Below are positions 27,523 through 35,137 of a stretch of DNA of 53,737 nucleotides, one piece after another. The translations under genes and the position numbers were made by a program. The notes under the pieces were generated by a model, which worked only from the letters and a program-made list of their open reading frames with translations, made no database searches and had not been told where the DNA came from. The DNA lies in the NCBI GenBank assembly GCA_017469935.1, contig JAFUFL010000036.1, positions 1 through 53,737 of the forward strand, in the 5' to 3' direction. Source of the stretch: Lachnospiraceae bacterium (GTDB taxonomy: Bacteria; Bacillota; Clostridia; Lachnospirales; Lachnospiraceae). Positions within the stretch are counted from its first letter, which is position 1, and every line of letters starts with the position of its first letter.

Positions 27523-27918
27523 ATGGCTAAAGCAACCACTTACTATGGAACAGGCAGAAGGAAATCCTCTGTTGCCAGAGTTTTTATGACCCCCGGTAAG
27601 GGCGAGATGACCATCAACGGCAGAACCATCGATGATTACTTCGGACTTGAGACTCTGAAGGTTATCGTGAGACAGCCCCTCGTTGAGACCCAGACTGTTG
27701 ATCAGTATGATTTCAAGATCACTGTCAAGGGCGGCGGCACAACAGGCCAGGCAGGCGCAATCCGTCACGGTATCGCACGTGCTCTTTGCGAGGCAGACGC
27801 TGAGTTCAGACCCGTTCTGAAGAAGGCCGGCTTCCTGACAAGAGACCCTCGCATGAAGGAAAGAAAGAAATACGGCTTGAAGGGCGCTCGTCGTGCACCT
27901 CAGTTCTCCAAGAGATAA
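27523..27918 (+). CDS. rpsI: Ribosomal protein S9
   Basis: Small-subunit protein of 131 residues whose C-terminal tail contacts P-site tRNA. It contains [30 protein letters not shown] and ends [23 protein letters not shown] precedes the ATG. Confidence 0.98.
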   Translation: MAKATTYYGTGRRKSSVARVFMTPGKGEMTINGRTIDDYFGLETLKVIVRQPLVETQTVDQYDFKITVKGGGTTGQAGAIRHGIARALCEADAEFRPVLKKAGFLTRDPRMKERKKYGLKGARRAPQFSKR

Positions 27919-27941
27919 TCTCTTCGGAACAATGTTTATCC

Positions 27942-27975
27942 ACCCCCGAAAACGACCTGTTTTCGGGGGTTTTAT
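27942..27975 (+). terminator. Intrinsic terminator of rplM-rpsI
   Basis: ACCCCCGAAAAC pairs with GTTTTCGGGGGT around GACCT, followed by TTTTATATTTCTTTTTT. Confidence 0.93.
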
Positions 27976-27985
27976 ATTTCTTTTT

Positions 27986-28139
27986 TATTCAGCACCCCGG
28001 AAAAAAGATTATAATAAGGTTCGGGGAGCTTGCTCGCCGAAACGTTTTTAATCTTTTTTCCGGGGCGGACAAGGCGCAGAGCGCCTCTGGACGCCCACGG
28101 TCCCGAATGCGAAGCATTTGGGACGTGGGGTGCTGAATA
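27986..28139 (-). repeat. Three-hairpin intergenic element, copy B (full length)
   Basis: 154 bp bounded by perfect 13-bp inverted repeats (TATTCAGCACCCC / GGGGTGCTGAATA). It contains a perfect 16-bp stem (CCCCGGAAAAAAGATT at 27995-28010 with its complement at 28050-28065) enclosing a smaller stem, a GGCGC/GCGCC hairpin, and a long hairpin (CCCACGGTCCCGAATGC / GCATTTGGGACGTGGG). Read on the minus strand, order and sequence match copy A. It lies between the rpsI terminator and the L,D-transpeptidase gene. Confidence 0.82.
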
Positions 28140-28195
28140 GATTAAGAAACATCATTTCCGATAGGGGGCTTGGGGATGAGAACAGGGTTACATAT

Positions 28196-29635
28196 ATGAT
28201 CGAGAGAAAAAACGAAGTAAAACAAGGAGTGATCGCGGCTGTGCTGTCGGCGGCGGCGCTCGCCGGAAGTCTGTACGGGATGAAAGCGCTTGACTATCGG
28301 GGCGTCTTTATGCCCGGGACCGTGATCAACGGGGAAGACGCTTCCGGCCATACGGTCAGCGAGATGGAAGAGATACTCGGAAAGTATGATCTGGCGGTGC
28401 AATTCCGGGAAGGGAAACAGGAGCTGATCCCGGGGGAAAAAATAGACTATCACTATGTCTCCGACGGGAGTCTGGAATCGCTCATGCAGAACCAGAAGCT
28501 CTACCTGTGGGGACTCGGACTTTACAGGGAGACGCCCTACGAGATCAGTGAGGCCAAGGAGTACTCCAAGGAGAAGCTGCAGGCGATCCTTGATTCGCTG
28601 CCGCAGCTGAAGAAGGAGAATATGACGGCGCCCGAGGATGCCTGTCTGGGATATGAAGACGGGAAATTTGTGGTCACACCGGAAGTGGAAGGCACGACGC
28701 TGGATGCATCGCTCGCAAAGGAAATGATCATCGGGGCGGTCGAGTCGGAGAAGGAGACCCTGGACCTCGCCGGCGCAGAGGGAGTCTACAATTCTCCCGA
28801 GATCAGAAAGGACGATGAGGACCTCGGCAGGGAAGCAGAGCAGCTCAATGACCTGGCCGGAGCCAGGATCGTGTATGAACTGCCGGGCGGTGAGACCAAA
28901 GTGCTGGACGGTCCCATACTCAAGGATTGGCTGGAAGTCGACGACGAGGGAGATTACTATCGGGACGACGATCTCTGGGACGAGTACATCACAGATTTTG
29001 TGAAGGAGCTGGCCGACGAGGTGGATACCGTCTACAAGGAGCATCCCTTCACGACCCATGAGGGAGACGAGATCATGGTTCCCGGCAAAGGCTACTACGG
29101 CTACCGCATCGACAAAAAGAATGAGGCGGAGCGGCTGCGGGAAGAGCTGGACGGGAACGAACAGCTTGAACGCGAGCCGGTCTACTGGAGAACGGAGGCC
29201 TCGGATCCGGATGACAACCACGGATTCGGCGGGGACTACGTCGAAGTGGACTTATCACTGCAGCACATGTGGATCTACGAGGACGGGGAAGTGGTCCTGG
29301 AGACGGATATTGTTTCCGGCACGAATGATAATGAGCACAGAACCCCGGCAGGAGCCTTTTTTGCCTACGACAAAAAGAGAGATACGGTACTGCGCGGCGA
29401 CAAACAGGACGACGGAGAGTGGGGATACGAGACACCGGTCAAATACTGGATCCGTCTGACGGACACCGGAATCGGCATTCACGACGCGGACTGGAGATAC
29501 TCTTTTGGCGGAAATATCTGGCGATGGGGCGGATCCCACGGATGCATCAATACGCCTCCGAGCATGATGCCGACAGTTTTTGAGCTCATTTATGAAAATA
29601 TGCCGATTGTGGTCCATTACGGGGATACTCAGTGA
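28196..29635 (+). CDS. L,D-transpeptidase (YkuD domain) with N-terminal peptidoglycan-binding-like region
   Basis: Extracytoplasmic enzyme that forms 3-3 peptidoglycan cross-links or attaches proteins to the wall; 479 residues. A signal anchor (about residues 11-25) is followed by a long acidic region resembling PG_binding_4 repeats and by the C-terminal YkuD domain. Catalytic motif: His429 in GIHDADW, then SHGCIN with His448 and nucleophile Cys450. I chose ATG 28196. TTG/GTG codons upstream would place the start inside the repeat element and before no clear hydrophobic signal. The ribosome binding site is weak in any case. Confidence 0.88.
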   Translation: MIERKNEVKQGVIAAVLSAAALAGSLYGMKALDYRGVFMPGTVINGEDASGHTVSEMEEILGKYDLAVQFREGKQELIPGEKIDYHYVSDGSLESLMQNQKLYLWGLGLYRETPYEISEAKEYSKEKLQAILDSLPQLKKENMTAPEDACLGYEDGKFVVTPEVEGTTLDASLAKEMIIGAVESEKETLDLAGAEGVYNSPEIRKDDEDLGREAEQLNDLAGARIVYELPGGETKVLDGPILKDWLEVDDEGDYYRDDDLWDEYITDFVKELADEVDTVYKEHPFTTHEGDEIMVPGKGYYGYRIDKKNEAERLREELDGNEQLEREPVYWRTEASDPDDNHGFGGDYVEVDLSLQHMWIYEDGEVVLETDIVSGTNDNEHRTPAGAFFAYDKKRDTVLRGDKQDDGEWGYETPVKYWIRLTDTGIGIHDADWRYSFGGNIWRWGGSHGCINTPPSMMPTVFELIYENMPIVVHYGDTQ

Positions 29636-29706
29636 GAACCGACCGTGTTATAATCTAAATGAATTTTGTGCACACTAATATTGCCACATAAAGAAAAGGG
29701 GTAGTC

Positions 29707-30231
29707 ATGAAAAAGTTAGAAGATTATATCCGCACTATTCCGGATTTCCCGGAGCCCGGCATCATGTTCCGCGACATCACGACTGTTTTCCAGGATGCGG
29801 ACGGCCTGAAGCTCGCAATCGATTCCATGCAGGATCTGATCAAGGATCTCGATTTCGACGTGATCGTCGGTGCGGAGTCCCGCGGTTTCATCTATGGCGC
29901 GGCACTGGCTTACAATCTCCACAAGCCGCTGATCCTGATCCGCAAGAAGGGCAAGCTCCCTTGGAAGACCATTTCCGTGGACTATGACCTGGAATACGGA
30001 AAAGCTACGCTGGAAATGCACGTCGATGCAATTCAGCCCGGACAGAAGTGCCTGGTGGTAGATGATCTTCTGGCGACCGGCGGAACGGCGAAAGCCATGG
30101 CGCAGCTCGTCGAGAAGCTGGGTGGCGAAGTCGTGGACATGCTGTTCATGATCGAGCTGGCAGGCCTTAACGGCCGCAAGTTCCTTGAAGGCTATCGCGT
30201 GGATTCCGTGCTGGTCTATGAAGGAAAGTAA
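29707..30231 (+). CDS. apt: Adenine phosphoribosyltransferase
   Basis: Purine salvage: adenine + PRPP to AMP + PPi. It has 174 residues with the typical start KLEDYIRTIPDFPEPGIMFRD, the flexible-loop region LIRKKGKLPW and the PRPP-binding motif VVDDLLATGGTAKA. AAAGGGG lies before the ATG. In many Clostridia apt precedes rel; here the next gene is leuA. Confidence 0.97.
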   Translation: MKKLEDYIRTIPDFPEPGIMFRDITTVFQDADGLKLAIDSMQDLIKDLDFDVIVGAESRGFIYGAALAYNLHKPLILIRKKGKLPWKTISVDYDLEYGKATLEMHVDAIQPGQKCLVVDDLLATGGTAKAMAQLVEKLGGEVVDMLFMIELAGLNGRKFLEGYRVDSVLVYEGK

Positions 30232-30264
30232 TTACAATACAGTGATTTAAACAGCAGTAAAAAT

Positions 30265-30312
30265 GGGCGCTTCGCCCGGCTTAAGAGACAGCCGGGCGGG
30301 GCGCTCTTTTTT
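30265..30312 (+). terminator. Intrinsic terminator of apt
   Basis: GGGCGCTTCGCCCGGCT pairs (with G-U pairs) with AGCCGGGCGGGGCGCTC around TAAGAGAC, followed by six T's. Confidence 0.88.
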
Positions 30313-30320
30313 GGCCGGAA

Positions 30321-30419
30321 AGTGCAAATTACCCCGGAGGTGATTTGTCGGCGGGTGCAAATTACCCCAGAGGTGATTTGCCAAAAAGTGCAAATTACCC
30401 CAGAGGTAGTTTGTCGAAA
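30321..30419 (+). repeat. Three tandem 33-bp dyad repeats upstream of leuA
   Basis: Units at 30321, 30354 and 30387 share GTGCAAATTACCCC and then (G/A)GAGGT(GA/AG)TTTG. Each unit is itself an imperfect palindrome: CAAATTACC faces GGTGATTTG in units 1 and 2. The array lies after the apt terminator and ends about 30 bp before a TATAAT in the leuA leader, in the place expected for activator binding sites. It has no spacers, so it is not CRISPR. Confidence 0.85.
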
Positions 30420-30426
30420 TGTTAAA

Positions 30427-30455
30427 AAATATCATTAAAACCGAATAAATATAAT
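30427..30455 (+). promoter_or_regulatory. Candidate leuA promoter with poor -35
   Basis: TATAAT at 30450-30455 is perfect, but the hexamer 17 bp upstream (AAATAT) does not resemble TTGACA. A good -10 with a missing -35 is usual for activator-dependent promoters, and the dyad repeats end immediately upstream. Other start sites within the AT-rich 30420-30550 region cannot be excluded. I see no T-box. Confidence 0.4.
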
Positions 30456-30574
30456 CATTCTATTTGCGGCCCAACAGGAATAAAATCAAATCACGGTTTT
30501 TGATAATATTTAACTATTCATTTCAAGCCTATCCCACAAAAACCGATCTTAAATGATTGAGAGGTAATGCAACA

Positions 30575-32581
30575 ATGATGAACTACAAGAAGTACATGCG
30601 TCAGTATTTTCTTCCTCCGCAGCAGTGCATGGAGTGGGCAAAAAAGGATCATATCGAGAAGGCACCCATCTGGTGCAGCGTCGACCTGCGCGACGGCAAC
30701 CAGGCCCTGATCGAGCCCATGAGCCTTGAGGAGAAGATTGAGTTTTTCCAGATGCTGGTAAAGGTGGGCTTTAAGGAGATCGAAGTCGGTTTTCCCGCCG
30801 CCTCGGAGACGGAGTATGACTTCCTGCGTTCACTCATAGAAAGAAATATGATTCCGGACGATGTCACGATCCAGGTCCTGACACAGGCCAGAGAGCACAT
30901 CATCCGCAAGACTTTTGAAGCGGTAAAGGGCGCCCCCAAGGCGGTTGTTCATCTGTACAACTCCACCTCCGTGGCGCAGAGAGAGCAGGTATTCAAGAAG
31001 AATAAGGAAGAGATCAAAAAGCTCGCCGTGGACGGCGCAAAGCTCCTCAAAGAGCTGGCGGATGAGACCGACGGAAACTTCCTGTTTGAGTACAGCCCCG
31101 AGAGCTTCCACGGAACAGAGGTGGAGTATGCCCTGGAGGTGTGCAACGCCGTGCTGGACGTATGGCAGCCCAACCCCGAGTGGAAGGCCATCATCAACAT
31201 TCCGGCGACGGTGGAGACGGCGATGCCCCACATTTTCGCCTCCCAGATCGAGTACCTGAACAAGAATATGAAGTACAGGGACGGCGTAGTGCTCAGCCTC
31301 CATCCCCACAACGACCGCGGCTGCGGTATTGCGGACACAGAGCTCGGCATCCTTGCCGGCGCGGACCGCGTCGAGGGAACGCTGTTCGGAAACGGCGAGA
31401 GAACCGGAAACGTGGACATTGTCGCGGTGGCGATGAACCTGTTCGCGTACGGAATCGATCCGGAGCTGGATTTTTCCGATATGCCGAAGATCCGGGAGAC
31501 CTACGAGAGGCTGACGGGCATGTATGTCCATCCCAGACAACCTTATGCGGGCGACCTGGTATTCAGCGCTTTCTCCGGGTCCCATCAGGACGCCATCTCC
31601 AAGGGCATGGCATACAAAGAGCAGAACGATCCCAACAAGTGGACGGTCCCTTATCTTCCGATCGACCCGCAGGACGTCTCGAGAACGTACGATTCGGACG
31701 TCATCCGCATCAACAGCCAGTCCGGAAAGGGCGGCGTAGCGTATGTCCTGAGACAGAACTACGCGATCGTGCTCCCCGAGAAGATGAGAGAAGAGGTGGG
31801 CTACGCGGTCAAGCAGGTCTCCGACGAGACCCACAGCGAGCTGGCGCCCCAGGCTGTCTACGAGATCTTCACGGACCGCTATGTGGATTACACTCCGCAC
31901 TTTACGATCCCGGAGTGCCATTTCCGCCAGGCGGACGGCATCATGGCCGAGGCCACGATCGCCGCGGGCAACAACAGGACCGTCGTCGACGCCAACGGAA
32001 ACGGCCGTCTGGACGCCGTCAGCAATACGATCAAGCAGTATTACGGCATCAGCTACGAGCTCTCCTCCTATGAGGAGCACGCGCTCTCAAGAGGATCCTC
32101 CTCCAAGGCCATGGCCTATGTCAGCATTCTCTGCAACGGCAAAACATACTGGGGCGTAGGCATTCACGAGGATATCATCCACGCCTCCATCAACGCTTTG
32201 GTGGTTGCGGTAAACAAGCTTCCGCAGCTGCAGGACAACGCGCTGGAGAAGGACAACAGGCTGATCGCCATGCTCAATTATATCCAGGCCAACTATCAGA
32301 CCGTCACGCTCGAAGATATGGCAAAAGAGTTCCATCTCTCCACGCCCTATATCTCCAAGTACATCCGCGAGAAATCCGGCAAGACGTTCGGCGAGCAGGT
32401 AACGGCCGTCCGCATGAAGAGAGCCAAGACGCTCCTGCGAAACGGAAATATGACGATCGAGAACATTTCCTACTCCATCGGCTATCCCAACGCGGAGCAT
32501 TTCTCCAGAGTCTTTAAGAAGACCTTTGAGGTATCTCCGGCCCAGTACCGCAAGATCGCGACCAAGCAGGCGGTGTCCTGA
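30575..32581 (+). CDS. leuA: 2-isopropylmalate synthase fused to a C-terminal AraC-type DNA-binding domain
   Basis: First committed step of leucine synthesis: 2-ketoisovalerate + acetyl-CoA to 2-isopropylmalate. Residues 1 to about 430 are the catalytic barrel of the yeast/actinobacterial-type LeuA, with DLRDGNQ at 37-43 and the metal-binding HPHND (His243, His245). About 438-555 is the LeuA_dimer allosteric domain (FTIPECHF, GNGRLDAVSNTIKQYYG), where leucine binds in the family. About 562-662 is a full AraC/XylS double helix-turn-helix: TLEDMAKEFHLSTPYISKYI and TIENISYSIGYPNAEHFSRVFK, then SPAQYRK. The frame is uninterrupted, 668 residues. ATG 30575 follows GAGAGG. The fusion suggests an enzyme that senses leucine and binds DNA. 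Confidence 0.93.
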   Translation: MMNYKKYMRQYFLPPQQCMEWAKKDHIEKAPIWCSVDLRDGNQALIEPMSLEEKIEFFQMLVKVGFKEIEVGFPAASETEYDFLRSLIERNMIPDDVTIQVLTQAREHIIRKTFEAVKGAPKAVVHLYNSTSVAQREQVFKKNKEEIKKLAVDGAKLLKELADETDGNFLFEYSPESFHGTEVEYALEVCNAVLDVWQPNPEWKAIINIPATVETAMPHIFASQIEYLNKNMKYRDGVVLSLHPHNDRGCGIADTELGILAGADRVEGTLFGNGERTGNVDIVAVAMNLFAYGIDPELDFSDMPKIRETYERLTGMYVHPRQPYAGDLVFSAFSGSHQDAISKGMAYKEQNDPNKWTVPYLPIDPQDVSRTYDSDVIRINSQSGKGGVAYVLRQNYAIVLPEKMREEVGYAVKQVSDETHSELAPQAVYEIFTDRYVDYTPHFTIPECHFRQADGIMAEATIAAGNNRTVVDANGNGRLDAVSNTIKQYYGISYELSSYEEHALSRGSSSKAMAYVSILCNGKTYWGVGIHEDIIHASINALVVAVNKLPQLQDNALEKDNRLIAMLNYIQANYQTVTLEDMAKEFHLSTPYISKYIREKSGKTFGEQVTAVRMKRAKTLLRNGNMTIENISYSIGYPNAEHFSRVFKKTFEVSPAQYRKIATKQAVS

Positions 32582-32639
32582 CCCGCGACCTCAGCCGCCG
32601 GTTCTGAATCGGCGCGGCGCAAAAAGCAGTAAGACAAAC

Positions 32640-32690
32640 AAAGGCCGCGGCGAGAGACTGATCATTCAGTCTTTCGCTGCGGCCTTTTTT
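32640..32690. terminator. Bidirectional terminator between leuA and the HAD gene
   Basis: AAAGGCCGC.. continues into a long stem with GAGACTGA / TCAGTCTT and closes GCGGCCTTTTTT. The genes on both sides converge here. Confidence 0.9.
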
Positions 32691-32733
32691 ACGTATCATT
32701 CGTGCGAGAACGCCCGGAAGCGCCCGGCAGTCG

Positions 32734-33378
32734 TTATTCTTTTTCCAGCGCGCGGAATGCGGCGTCCAGGTCCTCGTAGATCCCATAGCAAATCCTGCGG
32801 ATCTCCTCGTCGGGCTCGGTCAGGTCGGGGATCATAATGGTGCGGCATCCCGCCGCGACGCCCGCGTAAATCCCGTTGCGGCCGTCCTCAAACACGTAGC
32901 ACTGAGATGCCGGGAGGCCGATCCTCTCGGCGGCGAGAAGGAAAATGTCCGGAGCGGGCTTTCCGTGCGCGACCTCTGTGCCGCTTATTACGGCGTCAAA
33001 ATAGTCATAGACCCCGGCATTGCTGAGGTTCCTCCTGATCAGGTCGGGCAGGCTGCTGCTGGCAACCGCCATCTTAACGCCGCGCCTCTTCATGCCCTCC
33101 AGGATCTCATACAGCCCTTTCTTGACAGGCACTTCTTCCTGCAGGCTTTCATCCACGAGCCGCAGACAGTCGTCGCAGAACCGCTGGGCGTCGACCTGAG
33201 GGTAGTAGGAGTGGATCACTTCCACCATATGGCTGCCGCTGGTGCCGCAGACCGCCTTGGGAAACTCGGGATTATGAGGCACGCCGTACAGATCCGCCAG
33301 GCGGACCCAGGTATCTCTGTAAACCCGTTCAGTATCAAACATCAGACCGTCCATATCGAAAATAGCACCGCTCAGCAT
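32734..33378 (-). CDS. HAD-superfamily phosphatase, beta-phosphoglucomutase-like
   Basis: Haloacid-dehalogenase-type phosphatase or phosphomutase of 214 residues. Motif I is FDMDG with Asp8 (nucleophile) and Asp10 (acid/base), motif II is VASSS, motif III Lys lies in GKPAPDIF, and motif IV is FEDGRNG. The helical cap is of the C1 type seen in PgmB-like and GphA-like enzymes; substrate cannot be assigned. ATG 33378 is preceded by AAAGGA; 16 extra upstream codons in frame lack homology and overlap a repeat fragment. Confidence 0.88.
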   Translation of the reverse strand: MLSGAIFDMDGLMFDTERVYRDTWVRLADLYGVPHNPEFPKAVCGTSGSHMVEVIHSYYPQVDAQRFCDDCLRLVDESLQEEVPVKKGLYEILEGMKRRGVKMAVASSSLPDLIRRNLSNAGVYDYFDAVISGTEVAHGKPAPDIFLLAAERIGLPASQCYVFEDGRNGIYAGVAAGCRTIMIPDLTEPDEEIRRICYGIYEDLDAAFRALEKE

Positions 33379-33403
33379 AAGATTTCCTTTCTGTATTTTG
33401 CAG

Positions 33404-33445
33404 TTACTCAGCACTCTAAATCCCAAATGCTTCTCATTCGGGAAT
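33404..33445 (+). repeat. Three-hairpin element, truncated copy C
   Basis: TTACTCAGCACT followed by hairpin 1 (AATCCCAAATGC, TTC, then TCATTCGGGAAT) matches copy B read on its minus strand. Hairpins 2 and 3 are missing. It lies upstream of the HAD gene. Confidence 0.65.
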
Positions 33446-33491
33446 AATAATTACAATTTGTTAATAATTGCCTAAATAGAGCGTTCTGCAA

Positions 33492-33520
33492 TTGAACAGT
33501 TAGTATAGATTGTATATAAT
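33492..33520 (+). promoter_or_regulatory. Promoter of the HPr-dehydrogenase fusion gene
   Basis: TTGAAC, 17-bp spacer, TATAAT, 59 bp before the start codon. Confidence 0.8.
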
Positions 33521-33579
33521 GACGGTAGCATATTATGTAGGTAACTGTCCACTGTCATTTTAAAGAAAAGGAAAAGATA

Positions 33580-34878
33580 ATGAAAAATCTGCAGTACACA
33601 GTTAAGAATCCTCTCGGAATCCACGCACGCCCTGCAGCACTCCTCGCCCAGGCATGCACCAATTTCAAGAGTGCGGTAATGATCGAGTGCAACGGCAATG
33701 TTGCATCCGGCAACAACGTCCTACAGATCCTCGGTCTGCACGCCGCCAAAGGTTCTGTGATTAATATCACTGCTGACGGCCCCGACGAGGCAGAAGCGAT
33801 CGCGAAGATCGAAGAAGTCCTGGCGGATATCGCGCCCAAGGCTAAGAAGAAAGAGGTCCTCAAGGTCGCTTTCTTCGGCACCAAGGACTATGACCGCATG
33901 TTCTTCAGCGAGCTCTCCAGAGACAAGGGAGAAGGGACCTACAACGTCGATATCAAGTATTTCAACAGCCGTCTGACGATCGAGTCCGCGAACCTGGCCA
34001 AGGGCTACGACGCCGTCTGCATCTTCGTAAATGATGAAGCTCCCAGGGAAGTAATCGAGATCCTGAGCGAGTGCGGCGTCAAGCTGATCCTTCTTCGCTG
34101 CGCCGGCTTCAACAATGTCGACGCCAAGGCGGCGGCAGAGTGCGGCATCACGGTTCTGCGCGTGCCGGCTTATTCTCCTTATGCGGTCGCTGAGCACGCG
34201 ATGACCATCCTTCAGGCGGCCAACCGCCGGATCCATAAATCCTATATCAAGGTCAAGGACAACAATTTCGCCCTGAGCGGACTCCTCGGACTGGACCTTC
34301 ACAACAAGGTGGCCGGCATCATGGGAACCGGCAGGATCGGCCAGATCATGGCGAACATCTGCAAGGGTTACGGCATGACTGTACTGGGCTGGGACGCTTT
34401 CCCGAACATGAGCCTGGAGGAGAAGGGCCTTTTGAAGTATGTCACCAAGGAGGAACTCCTCAGGAAAGCTGACCTGATCTCTCTCCATGCGCCGCTCGTC
34501 ATGGGACCGAACGGAACGTATCATCTGATCGATGACAACGCGATCGCCATGATGAAGGACAATGTAATGCTGGTCAACACATCCCGCGGACCGCTGGTCG
34601 ATCCCGAAGCGCTGATCAGAGGTCTCAAGGCGAACAAATTCCACTGCGTGGCGCTGGACGTCTACGAGGGAGAGGATCCCAACGTCTACAATGACAGGTC
34701 GGACGAGATGATCGACACGGATATCGTGGCAAGGCTGACCATGTTCCCGAACCTGATCCTGACCTCACACCAGGCCTTCTTCACGAGAGAGGCCCTGCAG
34801 GCGATCGCGGCCGTCACCATGGAGAACGCGAGAAACTTCAACGAAGGCCTGCCTTTCGGCATGTCCGAAGTGAAGTGA
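33580..34878 (+). CDS. HPr phosphocarrier domain fused to D-lactate dehydrogenase
   Basis: Residues 1-87 align without gaps to Bacillus HPr: GIHARPAA with the PEP-dependent phosphorylation site His15, and GLHAAKG. The HPr-kinase site Ser46 is Asn46. A short Lys-rich linker leads to a full D-2-hydroxyacid dehydrogenase (about 95-432) that starts KVAFFGTKDYD as D-lactate dehydrogenases do. NAD-binding GTGRIG is at 249-254, NTSRG holds Arg336, DVYEGE and TSHQAFFTREAL (His397) complete the active site. No ATG lies at the junction, so one polypeptide is made. The likely reaction is pyruvate + NADH to D-lactate; another 2-oxoacid is possible. AAAGGAAAAG precedes the ATG. Confidence 0.92.
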   Translation: MKNLQYTVKNPLGIHARPAALLAQACTNFKSAVMIECNGNVASGNNVLQILGLHAAKGSVINITADGPDEAEAIAKIEEVLADIAPKAKKKEVLKVAFFGTKDYDRMFFSELSRDKGEGTYNVDIKYFNSRLTIESANLAKGYDAVCIFVNDEAPREVIEILSECGVKLILLRCAGFNNVDAKAAAECGITVLRVPAYSPYAVAEHAMTILQAANRRIHKSYIKVKDNNFALSGLLGLDLHNKVAGIMGTGRIGQIMANICKGYGMTVLGWDAFPNMSLEEKGLLKYVTKEELLRKADLISLHAPLVMGPNGTYHLIDDNAIAMMKDNVMLVNTSRGPLVDPEALIRGLKANKFHCVALDVYEGEDPNVYNDRSDEMIDTDIVARLTMFPNLILTSHQAFFTREALQAIAAVTMENARNFNEGLPFGMSEVK

Positions 34879-34900
34879 GAAATTAGTATCCGATTGTACA

Positions 34901-34929
34901 TTGACAAGTTGCAACTCCGATAGTAGTCT
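34901..34929 (+). promoter_or_regulatory. Promoter of the TPP-riboswitch/thiT transcript
   Basis: TTGACA, 17-bp spacer, TAGTCT. The -35 is perfect and the -10 weak; the riboswitch begins about 20 bp downstream. Confidence 0.65.
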
Positions 34930-34949
34930 ATTTACTGAATCAATAAACT

Positions 34950-35053
34950 GCTGGGGGAGCAATTGCTGAGACAGCTGCCCGGTCCGTGAGAGCGGACCGG
35001 AGCAGCTGACCCTTATTACTTGAACCGGGTAATGCCGGCGTAAGGAAGCACAC
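34950..35053 (+). ncRNA. TPP (THI-box) riboswitch
   Basis: Conserved aptamer elements appear in order: CTGGGGGAGC, GCTGAGA, a variable stem (CCGGTCCG/CGGACCGG), GACCCTTATTACTTGAACCGG and GGTAATGCCGGCGTAAGGAAGC. It senses thiamine pyrophosphate and precedes the thiamine transporter gene thiT. Confidence 0.97.
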
Positions 35054-35137
35054 GGTTGATGAGTGAACAGGCAAGCCGGGAGAAGGCTCTGATTTCACGG
35101 CCTGCTTTGCTGCGCTCTGACGCTGTGAACCAACTCC

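Noticed and set aside
28118-28195. Upstream TTG/GTG starts for the L,D-transpeptidase
   Set aside because: They would translate the end of repeat copy B and put 13-26 charged residues before the signal anchor. ATG 28196 gives a normal signal-anchor protein.
30321-30419. Tandem repeats considered as a CRISPR array
   Set aside because: Units are contiguous with no unique spacers, only three copies, and no cas genes are in the window.
30247-30435. Antisense 62-codon frame with an 11-residue repeat (NHLWGNLH type)
   Set aside because: The peptide repeat follows from the 33-bp DNA repeat being a multiple of three. No ribosome binding site or relatives; a cis-regulatory role fits better.
30420-30574. 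T-box leucine riboswitch upstream of leuA
   Set aside because: No AGGGTGGNACCGCG-like T-box sequence, no specifier stem and no terminator between repeats and gene.
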